Shown: positions 11,701 through 24,083 of the stretch, piece after piece | How the letters are laid out: every line of letters begins with the position of its first letter | Numbering within the stretch: the first letter of the stretch is position 1 | NCBI GenBank assembly: GCA_964017155.1 | Contig: OZ024863.1 | Span: 45,003,864 to 45,067,863, forward strand | Source: Oasisia sp. SBJ-2009 | Taxonomy: Eukaryota > Annelida > Polychaeta > Sabellida > Siboglinidae | Direction: 5' to 3' | Length of the DNA stretch: 64,000 nt | The notes under the pieces: generated by a model | The model's input: the letters and a program-made list of their open reading frames with translations, nothing else | The model's database searches: none | What the model was told of the DNA's origin: nothing | Position numbers and translations under genes: made by a program

Positions 11701-14700
11701 AGATAATAATAAATTACACAGTTCGCTTTAGCTTCAATTTATATGTTCTACGACAATGGTCTTTTACCTTTGTCTGTTTTGTAATATTCCTTATGGTGCA
11801 TGATAGGAAGCAGGGGAGAAGACAAGGTCGTGAAGGTTAAACAAGTGCTTGAGTTGATTCAACTAAGCAAACAATTCCTGGTACATCTTTAAATGCTACC
11901 TGGCAATAAACTATTCCACTCTGAATCAGAACAAATATATAAATTAGACGTCTTACAAAATGATTTCGCTGTCTCAGACTCACACTAGATGACAATACTT
12001 GTGTGGCCGTTTTTTTTTTTAATTCAATAGGTGAAACCATACAACACTTGCACTGTCACACACAAAACACAGCCAATAGCTGGACTAAGAAGTACAAACA
12101 ATGTCAACAAAACTATTAAAGATATTAAAACACTGTAATTACCGATAACATTACCAAACTTTGAATATAATCAACTAATGTGACATCAAATGGTAGAAAT
12201 AAAATTAAAATAAATCAGAAATTGTCAATAAAATTGTAGTTTTAGCTGAAGTTTTTGCCTTTACAGTGGAACCCCCTCACGAACGACCACCCTCGTTTAC
12301 GACCACCCGCTTTTTACGACCGTTTTTTCATTGACGGAATGCCTACGCTGTATAAATGTTCCCTCAACAGCGACCACCCGGCAGACGCGACCAACGACCA
12401 TGGCAATTTGAATTTTACCCCTGACAAATGACCATCCGATAGGTGGTCAGCACATTTTATAACCTAAATATCGCAACAAACTCTTATTAAACGCATGACT
12501 AACGCAAAACAATAAATCGCCTGATGACGACCATTAATTTTGGCGATCTTTTACTTTCTGACCGAATTATGAAAACGACATCTAACAGCCGCTAGACTTT
12601 CCTCACATATCTTATATATTTATAAACATACATTGTTATAAAATTAAATCACATTATTAAAACAAATAAAATTCACTAAACAAATTTGCACAAGAACTCG
12701 CCGGCAAGACATCATGGCCGACATGGTCACCATCGGTGGCTACGCGTAACTCTGTGATCAATTACTGTAATATCCATATTGTGTATGATTAAAGTTTAGA
12801 AACTTAGGCTAACTTTTAGGTTCGTTTAGGATAAAACCGGTATCCAGATTTAGCGACACCGCGATAAAATATTGACGTAATGCCACGGTAATCTACAGCT
12901 TGCGCATAACAGCCGCCGCCCACCGGCGATGTCGACTTTAGTTTAGCACGATTTTTATGTGTGAATTTTATTCTTCACAGCAATTTAAATTATTACATTT
13001 TATGACCTAGCGTATGTATATGTAATATGAGTTATTAAAGAGGAAGTTTCGCTGCTGTAAGGTCGTTTTCATGATTAGATCAGAAAGTAAAAGATCGTTT
13101 TGCGGCGCTGGAAAGAACAACAAAATGGCGACTGCGGTGCGATTACCCAGACGCTGTGAGGTGGCAGCACTGTTTAGCCCATCAGACCGAATTTGAAATA
13201 AATTAAATGAGAATACTTTTTATCAAATATTATTAAAAACGATTAAAGATGAGGATACTTTTTATCAGATATCATTTTTAAAAATGATTCAAAATTAAAC
13301 CTATACTGAAACGTGTCACACATAAAATAAACAGAATAAATAATTTTGTTGTTGTTAATATGTTGTCTCATTTTTTATTTTCTACTTTTTATTTTGGGTA
13401 TTTTACTTAGTGGTTGTAAGCGCCCCCTAGTGTTGATGTTAGTCATTGTAAGCGCCCCCTAGTGTTGAATGTTGCACACCCCTCACGAGAGACCACCCCT
13501 CTTTTAAGACCGCCCCACTCTAATTTGGGGGGCGGTCTTAAATGAGGGGTTCCACTGTACTTTGAAATATCGCTGTCATGAAGCCAGAAATACGGTCTAT
13601 CCTTAGTAGGTCATGCACAGAATGAATACAGTACCTTGCATCCTTCACATGTGATGACTCCGTAATGTACGCCAGATGACTTGTCGCTGCACACTTTACA
13701 AGGTATCACCTCAATGTGAGCTGCAACAAACACAAAGACCGGTCATATATTTGGCGAGATACTTCAGGAGAGATGTAACCCGAAATCACAGTAACTCGCA
13801 TGGTCGCATTCGAGGTTATTTTGTTAAGTTACCCGCAATCAGTTATAATCCACAATCACAAGGGGTGTTATTTATTACCAGGAAGTTGTCTTAAGTACAG
13901 AAAGCATGCATAGGAATATAATTACATGAAAGTGTGTTGCTGGTAGACCCGTCTACCTCCGCAATACTGCCAGTACCAGACTACCAGACAGAGCTTTTTA
14001 TAATTAAATGTCTTGATTATAACTGATTTAATTGTTTACAGACCTGTGTAATATTTAAATTAAACAAATTTGCGGGGTTATTAAAAATACAGTTTCAACA
14101 TATTTATTATAATTAAGAACATAATAGTATAAACTAAGGAACAGTCAACTTTTTTAAATACAGATACAGAGTACGACTAATAAAACAATTTTTCAGTCCA
14201 GTTCAACTGGTCAAATTCCCAAACTGACTTATATAGGTTCAGTTTATATTAAACTTGTGTGTATATATTCCCTAACCGTGGGCAGTTCATACTGTCTATC
14301 TTGCTACCACATCTATGACTATAATTGCACCGCCTATGCTAGTGCACCTGGTTGAATATAACCAGTACATTCAGCTTAGCCCATTATCACCAACATCACA
14401 CAAGAGCATAACACCACAGCAATTTGCAGATAAGACAGAGAAAGCCTCATGCCCTCTGTTCTGAATGAAGCCTGCTTGAGACCGCTCTCTCCACTGCTAA
14501 ACAATCACAATACCCTTAGCGCTAAGGGGTTTTCTCAAACCACACAGTATGAATAGGACGGCTGCCCTTTGTGGCTACGGGGTCATGCTGCTAGTGCTTA
14601 TCCAGGTTTGGGTTCAAGGATACAATCAGGTTGCTGCAAGCGAAGTATGAAACATTCTCACACACAACCGTACTGTTTTAGTTTGGTAACACCCGTTCAA

Positions 14701-17700
14701 ATTAAGCCTGTGCCGTCTTTATAGTTCTTCCGTTACTTATATCACCAGTTCAAACCACAGTACTTTTTTTTACAATTCCACCTGTCAAAGTGAATAAAAT
14801 CTTATACAAATTTCTCCTAAGGAAATATTTGCCCCATAAATGTTAGGTGAAGGGGTTTTGCGCATGCTTACATATACATGAACATGTGTAGAAATACCAC
14901 TGCGGGCCTGGTCGTTATGCAAGTCCACTGCTACAAAGGACATCATGGAATAAACGCCCCTAGCTCTGTGTGGCTATTATACTTACATACACATCTCCAC
15001 ACGCAAGCACGCAACCGTCCACTACACACACAAAGCAGTCTGTATTCCTTATCTGATGGATGGTCCTGTCACGATATTAATTACTAAAGTTCCCACTCTG
15101 GCTTTACAGACATCAAAGTTTACATCAGAACAAATTCCGTCACCAGACACTGATACGTTTATAATATGAAAACGTTGCCAGGCTTTGATCAGCCATAACC
15201 AGTTCCAGATTGTAGTTCTAGCTGCCGTGTGGGGATGCAGTAGTTGTCAACACTACATATGTTATGGGACAATCCTGGATCTGATGTGGTAGGTTTTGCA
15301 TGTCATAGTTAGTACTTCAGTCACCGATGTTACCTGGAAAAGTACGAACATAAAAATTCTTGCAAAAACCAACAGCTAAAAGATCACTTTGTTTTTCATT
15401 TTACAGTAAGAAAATTTACAGTAGACTGACTTAACTACCTATGACTTGGACTGACTTGACGAGGAGTTGATGACTTCATTTTCAGCAAATATGACAATGA
15501 CAAAGAACGACTATTCAGGACGAGGTATTGGGAAATCTTGAAACTAACCTTTCAACAATAACACACCAACGTGGCAGTTTATTTAGACTGGTGCAAGACA
15601 GTTAAGACATGGCAAAGTCTACTTCTCCAGTACCTCTAGTAGTAAATTTACAACTGGCCAGTGAGTTATGTATATTGTCACGAGCTTTTCAGAAAACTTT
15701 CAGATACCTTTTTCAACCTTGGCCCCACAAGCTGATTTGTAAGTAGTTTCTAAGTATACTGTACTAAATAGGTCTCTGTCAGCAGAGTTCATAGAATGGC
15801 ACCGTGAATTATGTTCAAATGACCTATGTCATTCATGGCAGTGACGATATAAATTACCTTTACCTTTACATAATATATTACATTGCCTATATAACAAAAT
15901 GCTCTGTATAAAACTTGGCTGTAAGCCAAAGCTACCTGTTCTTTATATCTTAATTTGTTTACTAAAATAATAATGCTTAAAGAAGGCTTACTGCCATTTC
16001 AAAGTAGCACCTGTAAGATGTTCACTTTGTAAACAAACTGCCGAGTTTTTATAGCCTTTATTGGTACTTTTTTGCAGGAGACGTCCATACATAAGTTGGA
16101 TGGAGTACAAATGATTCAATAACAATCACCATCCTGGCCTATTCCAGATAACAGCACATAAACCACTTTAGATGTCATTTAATTTTTTTTAATTACCATC
16201 AATAACAGTTGTCGACAGCATTATCTTCATAAACCACAACTAGACAACCTGTAACATCAAAAGGTTGCATATATCTTAACATTAATTTAAATTAATCTTT
16301 AAAAAAAATCCTGATATTTTACATCTAGATACATGTTGTTTATGGACTGCATTTACTATGGATCAGACACAATTCACAAGCTCAGTAGCAAGCATTTTAG
16401 CAGCTGTGTTTTGTGTGCACAGTGCAAGATGTTACCACACACAATGAGAACGACTCAATATAAATAGTTTATGAAGACCAATCAATACATCACCATTTAT
16501 CCTCTCCGGTTTTCATCACCAGAAAGAAACTGGCATTGTGATAGTCTCAAATTTATTGCCAACTGACTCCACAAGCTGGACACTCTATCTCTGGATCAAT
16601 TAGACACGGGACAGCAATGTAACAAATAAACACTGGGTATAACGGGATTGACAGTGCCTACTGGATATGAACATGTCACGATGTGTAACAAAAAACTAAC
16701 AATAACAACAGATATACTGGACATGCCAATATTGCACCAAATAGACTTGTGAGAGTGGACAACATGGCAGCATCTTTGTATGCAATGGGTACTGGACATG
16801 AACTACAGAGTTAAAAGACAGCTCTGTACCAAACTGGACAATGTATCGAATGCCAATACTGTCATCCATTCAATATGTCAAGACGTTCTGAAGCCTGAGA
16901 ACGCAACAGTACAGTTATATTGATGGCCGGTGATGTATGTTTAATGTTTATAAGTGAAGTCGGTAAATACATGGTACATCACTTGAGTCCCTCCACATAT
17001 CTGTCAGTATCAGTCGGCTGTAATCAGTGATGCCACTAATGTAATTTTCTGTGCGATGAGACATGTTATATATCAAAGAGAGCGACACCGACCTGTTGAA
17101 CCATCACATTACATGTTACAACCTGACGCAAATGAACCATGTCAAGTCATCAAAGACATCATGTGTCATCATGACTACACCAAGAATAGCGTGAACCGGA
17201 ACACAGTGCTGGCAAAAACACACATGATGGCAGTCAAAAATATCCAACTTGTACTTTGAATATTTTTTTCAAACAGTAAGTACTCTACATTTTCGATTGA
17301 CAATTCTTGAACTTGAACTCTTAAAATCATGACAAGTTTTACAAACATTTGGCATACCCTTGCACGGTTCTAATGCATTATTTCCCCTATGATTCTAGAC
17401 GTATGGAAGACATACTGCTATATCAATCAAAGGAGGAGGTTCCAGAGTCTTGTTCTTGTTCTTGTTATGGTTAGCTCATCACTCTATGTTAGCCACATAT
17501 GTGTGACTAGAGTATTGTCGAGCTTGGTTTTTCAGAGTTGTCCTTCTCTAGAATTAGTGAGTCCACTACAGGTTACACATTTACCCTGTGTGGGATATTT
17601 TACTTCCCCTGACATAGACACCAGATAGAAGGGACCACCGGCTTTTAGTGTCTCTTCCGAAAGACACAGGCAATGTGAGGTGAACGAAATTGCCTAAGTT

Positions 17701-20700
17701 TCGAAACGGCGGTAGGTGGGATTGAACCACCGTCCCCTGGATTGACAGTCCGGCGCTCTACCCCGCGACCACCGCTCCTCACTGTTTCTCAGTTTACAGC
17801 AACAGCAGCTAAACTGCACTGGTGTTAACTGTTAAATGCATACAACATTTTTATTTAACAGTATCATGTTATATACATTGTAGACTGCTGTGGTAAACAA
17901 CAGTAATCACAATCTTATAATTTGGCGATTTCTAAAGAGATGCATACATTGAAAGCAGTGATTACGCTCTGTGCTTGTACAGAAGTCTGGAAGAAACTCA
18001 ATCTTACGATAGCTTTTCTATCGTAAGCTGAAAACAGCTGTTTCTTCCTGCGGGTAACTATCACGCCACTCAACTGCACCAGTTAATCAGACTAGCTGTT
18101 TAATTGGAACGTCAAGTTAAATTACACAAATGTCACATAACAGATCCCAACAGTTTCCATTTGTCCCTCATTTAGATCTGGTTTTGATTGCAACCTGTTA
18201 CATACATTGTAAGAGCTCTGTACTCATCACTCATTCTTGTTACAGTTAAGACAGGAAATTGAGATGACTAATCTTATTTCTAGCACTGATGATGTTTTTA
18301 TAATACATTTAAAATACATAGATCTAATATAATGTTTCTATGCATAAATGTTACACATGCATACAAAAAACTAACAGGCATAGCATAAAACATCTTTCTA
18401 GATGGATAACAGGCTACAAAACATCTTTAGCCAAATTAACCGTCAGCTTCATATTTACTAACTTGCATTTAGAAATAGCATTATTTTATTTAAAATGTCA
18501 TGCTGACATAATTTTAAATGTCATGATGACATAATATGAAATTGATTACGTACCATTCAACGTAAGAGATGCCTATGTCCTGTATGAAATGCATTTTGGA
18601 ATGACATCTAGATACATTTCGTCATGCATTTATAGAACACAATAGTCTTGCTACCAACAACTACCAGGGCTCGACACTGGCACTAGCCTGGCGTGTTTTT
18701 AAGCTGTCGCCAGTGTCTGCCCAGTTCAGGCCATCAGTTTTCATATTTTGTTGGCCCAACGGGCCACTGGATTAAATCCAATTAGTTGCTTTTGCTTTAG
18801 ATACCTTCCATCACTTGTCACCCCAATGCAACAATTAAACAGGATCTGTAGCCCCGAATCTATGACTGACCTCGTGCTCTTGCTTGAAACCATAGCCATC
18901 ATCTTATTTTCCAGAAGACTACATATTGCACGTTCTCAATAACGCTGCATGGCATCACTACTAGCAACACCATGCAGAGTTCTTTAAAAATGTAAGCTTT
19001 GTTAATTATGTCTCTGTGCTGAAACATAACTATTGCTAAGTTTGTCTAATGCGGATGACGCCTCAAGTTCTGCAGTAATAACAAAGTGATATCACAACTA
19101 ACAATCTTCAGTTAACTTCGCATCCATGCTTACCATTGTCGCTGTCTTAATTTGTTTACCAGAACAGTGGATTAACACATGTAAACAGTCTAAACACACT
19201 GTACCCTGGCCTACATGAGAGCTGGCTCAGTCACACCCGGATGTGTGAAACCTACAAAGTAGAGAAAAAGCCTACACCTGGCACGGCTCCCCCGGGCATC
19301 AGACGCCCTGAACCCTGCCAGGCTCACCGAGCAACCAGAACAAGTGGCAGACAGCCTAACTACACATCCACGGAACTACGGCAGAACTGTGTCCAACTTC
19401 CTCAATTCCACAAATAGCTAATTCTTCAAAATGCATCATTTTGATGCAAGTGTTACAAAAACATTGCAGGCATGTCCTAAAACTATTATTCACACCATCA
19501 ACACATTCGTCTTGAATTAACACTGGATCCGGCAGCTAATCGTCTATTTAGCAATTAACTGCCTATTAATAACTCTGCTCAGTGGTCAGATGGGTAATGA
19601 CAGGCATTTCCTAGAAGTGATGTTTGATGCAGCAGAGTTGGTTCCAGGAATCACAAACCGAGCAACAAATAGGATAAAGTTCAACTTATCCAGTGAACTT
19701 CCGTCCATAGCGTGGGATAAATGCTAGCCTGGGGTAATGTACCGCAGCTAACTAGTCCCCCCCCTCAACCGGTAGTTACTGAGGATGGTTGACAATAACA
19801 GAAACTGTACATGACAAAAGGATGCTTACAAAAATGTACTAGAAAACAATATAATGCACAATCAAAAATACCAGCACATCAAATTTGTAAGGAACAAATG
19901 AGTAATAATATTTTCTGAGTAATAATAATAGTTGTTTGTGTTGGAACCTTTGTCACCCAGGCACCCATACTGTGATACACCTATAATAGGCTAACTTTGG
20001 GCACTGTAAGTGTATCTCCCCCCAAGCACCAACATCTACTCGCCTCCTTTTACATTCATCACTTCCTTGACATGCTTCGCTCTGATCTTCTGACTGGTGA
20101 TGTATATGAAAACCCACGGTGGTAATATTTGAAGTTATTTACCTTTTTAGTAGACAAATTGATTTGTCACTCATTCCCTAGGAGGCATCACTGTGGGGTT
20201 GCTGCATGTAACGGGCGACAGCAGATATTAATTAGTTACCAGAGTTTCACTTTCAATTCAAAATGCTAATGGTGACAAGATAACAGTCCTGCCCCAGTGT
20301 GACACTTGACGAGTGTGCGTAAGCTAAAGTACACAGGACAGGTCATAAAGATGACAAAAACAGGCGACAAAGTCACAGATGCTTGAGTCCTATGCAGGCT
20401 GAGGGGATCAGAAGATGCCCAATTCTGCACTGTCTCCATCTGCAGCGAGAGCTGCGAGACTGACAACAGGAAGTCAGGGAGACCAAGTTCTGACTAACAA
20501 CCCACAGTAGGGCTTTTGACGGTTAGGGTGAGGGTTCAGGCAATGACAACACAGAGTTGACCATCTCAGCATAAGCCACCATGCGCCCGTTGCGTCACAA
20601 CTTTCCCTAGTTATGCGGGGCTTAAGATAGATGTGTGTGTGATTTGTAAACATTAACTTTTTGTAAGCATTACCCCGGGTAGTTGTTGTTTCTTCAAAGT

Positions 20701-23700
20701 TAAAACACATTTGGCCAGTAAGATGTTGTTAGAATCTAGCAAAACATTTTATTATAAAATTAATAGATATCTGCCACTTACTAAAATTATCTGCTACAAT
20801 GCAGAACGGTTTGTTTATGTGAATGGTTTGTTTATATTACAAGTTGACCAAATTATGCTTCAGCCAAAGTGTTTGGAATATTAATGCAGAAATGTAGATA
20901 TAAAATATAAATAAACCAATCACATTGTAAATGTGCTTTATTGGTAATAGTACCAGGCAAACATGGCTAACGGCAACTGCCCTTCGATATCTGCTGTGTT
21001 CAGTAATTCACATTTTATATGCACACAATCCAGATATGACCGGATTTAGACAACTTCTTGCTAATGACTACCAAACCTGATAATAGAAGACGATTTTGGA
21101 TAATGGATCAGGCAACGCTGTGTTAAATTTATTAAAAAAATATATAAGCCAAACTAAAAACCAATGAAGGGTTTGATTTATGAAATCTCACTTATCTGAT
21201 TAACGATGATATAGTGAACAACCAGAACATATAAAGGATGTATCCTCAGCTTCAAATGTCAACATTTATTCTTAACTATGAAATGCCACCAAAAAAAAGT
21301 TGGTGCTGTCTCATCCTACAGAATTCTGAGCTTGACAACATCAGCTGAGATTTGGTTCATAGCCAGGGAGGAAACCACAGCTTTGCCCGTATGTGATCTC
21401 CCCAATGTCAGTCAAATTATTACCATGAAATGATGATGATAAGTGATGCTGCCGTACATTTGTTCATAATCACATCTACCCGGGGCTCTCGACTAGTTTA
21501 GTTGCTGAACGCATGATGTAAGTGGCATTCTGCAAATTGCCTCAACCGTACCAAATTGCAACAATAGCTTCAATGGAGATGATAACTCAAAATATGCCTA
21601 TTATTTCACTGAACTGTGTAATTTGTGGGTCATACCTTCACAGATGCTCGCACTACTAGTGCAGTTATTAAGCATAGTATGAAGTTAATAAGGTGGCTTG
21701 CCTCATTTACTTAGCTTGGATTCAGTGATGAGTGGTTAACAATGTATAACTGATCATTTTTTAGCTGTATGATTTATGTGGGAAAGTCAACATAACACAT
21801 CAATGTGAGGTTTCTACACGTAACTAACTGTGTCGAGGCCATGGAACTAACGTTTCCTCAGAAAGGGAAACATGGCAACAAAATATCGACTATGCAATAT
21901 TGATAAATGTCAACACTGGTAAAATTCCAACACTTATCATTGGCTAATAATGTCACATAAATACTACAAAATGAAAGTACAATAAGTATTACAAATTAAA
22001 ATAAATAATCGAAGATTTGGTTGTACACGTGATGCAATGCCACAGCCGACTGCATATGTTAACACTCCATATTTATAAATGTCCTCACCTTGATAAAACC
22101 AAATAAAAAATATAAACAGGTTGATAAACACTTCTTGTGATCATGATTACAGGCTCTTTCCTTAATCTCCGAGTTAGTGTGTGAACACATTTAGAGAAAA
22201 TGCAGCTGGTACACCCAGTGGACTTTAAGTTTCAAAGATTTTTTGTTGAAGGGAAGGAGCCAAGATGTACACTGATCGGGTCCTGTTGTACACTGGTCGA
22301 GTCCTGGTCCTGATGTGCATGTGTTACAAGTAGTCGCCTAAGGTCATTGTGTATCAGGGATGTAGTATTTCTGTAAGAAGTGTACTGACCAAGTTCTAAA
22401 TATAACCAACTACCTGTTTAATTCTGCTGGAAAGCTGTAATTTACTCCTATACTGTCAGTAAACGGTTGTCTTCAAAGTAACCTGAGGGTGTGTCCACTC
22501 CATTCAAACAAAACTACTCAGCAGATTCATTTGTTTATGTTTAGGTTGTATGAGATTACACGGTCTCTGATTAATCTAATATTACCTTGAGTTATCAAGT
22601 TACATTTTTGATGGGTTTTTGCATCTATGATTTTAGTCACTGACAATTAAATTTATTGGTACAAAAATACCCATCCAAGATTCCACAAGTTTTAACCAGC
22701 ACCTAATGATCTCCCTAAATTGGCTGCCATGAATGCTTTACTGGTAAACAGGTGTGTATAAAATTATATATATATATTTGACTATCCTCACATTTCTGTT
22801 CTTCTTAGTTGTTACCTCGGCTCAAGAGTGGTCAACAGTTCCTACAGTTGAGCATTGAGACTGATCGAGGTTTGTTTTGATGTTATTGTTTTTAATGTTA
22901 GCAATATTACGTTTTCTATTATTAATGTATTATCAGTCAGAGCATGTTTGTCACCATAGATTTGACTTGTTTTCTTTTAATGGCACTGTGTGTACACTAT
23001 CTTGTTTATGGATAACGTTCAATGTGCAAGTGCTTATAATCAAAGCAATCAACATAATACATTCATCAGTACACATTGTACTGATGAATTAATGATGATC
23101 TAAAAAAATTCAATAATTCTAGGAATAGTTACTAACTTCGATTTTGGAAGGACAGCAGGGATGAAATTGGCAATTGCAGATATGAATGGCAAAATTGTGT
23201 AGTTTCGAGGAGGGATGGTTTTAGTAAAATTATTTCACAAATTTAAGTAATCATTATGGTGTGCTAATGATCAAAATGCTGATATGTCACCAATGTTTGT
23301 TTTTCATGTTTAATTAACTGTAAGACCCCACAACGTATACAATCGTAGTCTTTTAGAACTTTTCTATGGTTTAAAACTATGTTCAGATCATTTGTTTGAT
23401 TCAAGTGTATTTGCACCCCTTTTAAAATAACCGTTGTTCCAAGAACAGGCAATGCTGGTGTCTGCTTGATTACTAGCAAGACTTCTTCAAATCAAAGTTC
23501 AATTTAAAACGTTGGCTTCTTGAGTGCTTCTATTTATTTCCATTTTGCTTTACAACGCAGCCATATGACGTGAGGACAAACTTAGCTAACACCGATTTAT
23601 TATTAAGGGGTGTGTCTGACCGTAACATAATCGTAACAGTCGAAGACTGTGCCCTTCCACATATGAGACGAAACTGCTGCATCGACTGGCACCCGCTAAA

Positions 23701-24083
23701 ACCAGTCCAAAAACTCGGAGTCAATCCCTGGACGCAAAAACTTCATGTTTCTTCGTTTTTGCAAAAGTTTCCCCAGAATAAACAACGGGCAACTTGACCT
23801 GTTACACGCAAGTTATACAGAGTCAAACGATCAAACGTACTGCGCTTCTAAATATTGGCATATATCCACGTTTATGTTACGAATCAACAGATTCGGCGAA
23901 GCCACTTTCATCAATAAAACTGCTCCGTCGAAACAACAAACATGGCCGCGTTTCTGCACATGGATGTTTAGCGCCATTCGAACACACCAGCATCTCGACA
24001 AAATCACGTCGTCACCAGGTCGAATGGCTCTAGGAACCGAGAAACACAAACATAAAACACTCACCTTTCATATTTGTGGCCAT
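5513..24083 (-). CDS. HR3: HR3/ROR-type nuclear receptor (NR1F), ten coding exons
   Basis: This is a ligand-regulated transcription factor that acts in the nucleus. The NR1F family binds monomeric RORE half-sites and works in ecdysone-type and circadian programmes. Coding exons (minus strand): 24065-24083, 13635-13720, 11042-11183, 10442-10598, 9325-9491, 8526-8647, 8055-8187, 7421-7528, 6289-6405, 5513-5772. All junctions are GT-AG and all phases agree, giving 436 residues. The eight zinc cysteines fall at about 14, 17, 31, 34, 50, 56, 66 and 69, with P-box CEGCKG and the ROR signature [20 protein letters not shown]. The ligand-binding domain starts near residue 190, includes [13 protein letters not shown] and LLKGGSFE, and ends with AF-2 helix [10 protein letters not shown]. 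The start is uncertain: the ATG at 24083 has a strong context (AAAATGG), but the frame stays open to another ATG at 24221, adding 46 residues. Family assignment is secure; HR3 versus a duplicated ROR paralogue is not tested. Confidence 0.95.
6289..6405 (-). CDS. HR3: HR3 exon 9, ligand-binding domain helices 7-9
   Basis: It encodes [20 protein letters not shown], then [19 protein letters not shown]. The TDTEL(S/A)L..A(L/I)(V/A)L segment is typical of nuclear-receptor helices 8-9. The donor is A|GTGAGT. Confidence 0.96.
6585..7250. repeat. 53-bp minisatellite, about 12 copies
   Basis: A 53-bp unit (TTTAGTGGTGTATTACACTA, then CACAGTGTTTAGTAGTGTCT, then CTATACTACATCA) is repeated with period 53 in the intron between HR3 exons 8 and 9. 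Copies differ mainly at two places (TCTCTATAC/TCTATATAC and ATTACAC/ATTATAC), which alternate irregularly. The unit is rich in inverted segments (TAGTGT/ACACTA), so it may form hairpins. Degraded half units continue to about 7330. Confidence 0.93.
7421..7528 (-). CDS. HR3: HR3 exon 8, ligand-binding domain core
   Basis: It encodes [20 protein letters not shown] and [16 protein letters not shown], aligning with the ROR segment that continues LLKAGSFE. It lies only ~170 bp from the 53-bp tandem array on its 3' side. Confidence 0.95.
7712..7750. repeat. Near-perfect palindrome with two forkhead-type sites
   Basis: ATGTAAACAA and TTGTTTACAT face each other across 3 bp and are extended by poly-T and poly-A arms. 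Each arm contains GTAAACA, the forkhead core. The palindrome may be a tiny foldback element; binding by FOX proteins is only a possibility. Confidence 0.5.
8055..8187 (-). CDS. HR3: HR3 exon 7, ligand-binding domain helices 3-5
   Basis: It encodes [20 protein letters not shown], then KMVPGF and [12 protein letters not shown]. This is the helix 3-5 nuclear-receptor signature, including the conserved lysine of the co-activator charge clamp region. Confidence 0.97.
8526..8647 (-). CDS. HR3: HR3 exon 6, start of the ligand-binding domain
   Basis: It encodes [20 protein letters not shown] through DQLEMFKQM, matching the first helices of ROR/HR3 ligand-binding domains (LSKTIxxAHxxTC type). The donor is ATG|GTCAGT, phase 0. 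Confidence 0.95.
8889..8980. repeat. Two-copy tandem duplication in an HR3 intron
   Basis: The segment GTTCCTCACGTCTTGATTGG with its continuation GCAAACCTCAT recurs about 53 bp later as GTTCCTCATGTCTCGATTAG, GCAAACCTCAT. Several substitutions show that it is not recent. Confidence 0.6.
9325..9491 (-). CDS. HR3: HR3 exon 5, hinge
   Basis: The frame fixed by the flanking exons reads a Pro/Tyr/Gln-rich hinge ([15 protein letters not shown] and onward to KTTEEVDL). Phase agreement on both sides supports it. The hinge is poorly conserved in the family, so this is the least constrained exon. Confidence 0.9.
10442..10598 (-). CDS. HR3: HR3 exon 4, C-terminal extension and hinge
   Basis: It encodes [19 protein letters not shown], the carboxy-terminal extension that contacts the 5' part of the RORE in this family. 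A low-complexity, Asn/Gly-rich hinge follows. The donor is GG|GTGAGT. Confidence 0.97.
11042..11183 (-). CDS. HR3: HR3 exon 3, second zinc finger
   Basis: It encodes [18 protein letters not shown] through [14 protein letters not shown]. The four cysteines of the second zinc module and the diagnostic ROR/HR3 sequence after it are intact. The donor is G|GTAGGT. Confidence 0.97.
12264..13557. mobile_element. Pogo/Tc1-mariner-like MITE
   Basis: The ends are inverted repeats: CAGTGGAACCCCCTCACGAA at the left and the complement of CAGTGGAACCCCTCATTTAA at the right. A TA dinucleotide flanks each side, the expected target duplication of the Tc1/mariner/pogo superfamily. The interior encodes nothing recognisable and has an internal direct duplication (GCGCCCCCTAGTGTTGA, twice near 13420-13465). 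A second CACCCCTCACGAGAGACCAC motif near the right end suggests a rearranged terminus. It lies in the HR3 intron between exons 2 and 3. Confidence 0.8.
13635..13720 (-). CDS. HR3: HR3 exon 2, first zinc finger
   Basis: It encodes [17 protein letters not shown] and onward to CEGCK, so it holds the first zinc module and the P-box. A serine follows the second zinc cysteine where most ROR/HR3 proteins have glycine. Acceptor is TTTGTTGCAG; donor is AAG|GTACTG, in phase 0 at CEGCK|GFF. Confidence 0.97.
17446..17779 (-). mobile_element. tRNA-derived SINE (family A), full-length-looking copy
   Basis: The head (17707-17779) is tRNA-like, with an A-box-like GGTCGCGGGGTAGAGC, an anticodon-loop CTGTCAA (GTC, Asp-like) and a B box GGTTCAATCCC. 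The body includes AAACTTAGGCAATTTCGTTC and CTTTCGGAAGAGACACTAAA, and the tail is (AAGAAC)n. A diverged second copy at 32456-32558 shares both the head and the AAACTTAGGCAATTT junction. That shared non-tRNA body makes this a SINE rather than a tRNA gene. Confidence 0.8.
18003..18028. repeat. Perfect 10-bp hairpin
   Basis: CTTACGATAG and CTATCGTAAG are separated by a short CTTTT-type loop. It is isolated in HR3 intron 1 and is not followed by a T-run; no function can be assigned. Confidence 0.5.
24065..24083 (-). CDS. HR3: HR3 coding exon 1 (MATNMK)
   Basis: This short exon encodes six residues plus the first base of an alanine codon, then a GTGAGT donor. The split codon joins exon 2 to give [17 protein letters not shown]. 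That resembles the very short N-terminus of some vertebrate ROR isoforms, which also run directly into the DNA-binding domain. The open frame extends upstream to an ATG at 24221 in a weaker context. Confidence 0.8.

Larger units (their letters stand above)
13721..24064 (-). other. HR3 intron 1 (about 10.3 kb)
   Basis: This long intron separates the six-residue first coding exon from the zinc-finger exons. It is AT-rich and I find no coding exons. It holds a tRNA-derived SINE (17446-17779), a 10-bp perfect hairpin (18003-18028) and a hAT-like terminus-like string near 18666. Long first introns in this family often carry alternative promoters, which could give receptor isoforms with other N-termini. 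None can be placed from the sequence. Confidence 0.7.

Noticed and set aside
16596..16799. Possible small gene in HR3 intron 1
   Set aside because: AT-rich chance frame with no family resemblance or splice logic.
17700..17779. A functional tRNA-Asp gene on the minus strand
   Set aside because: The tRNA-like sequence runs into a body shared with a second diverged copy and a repeat tail, which fits a SINE better.
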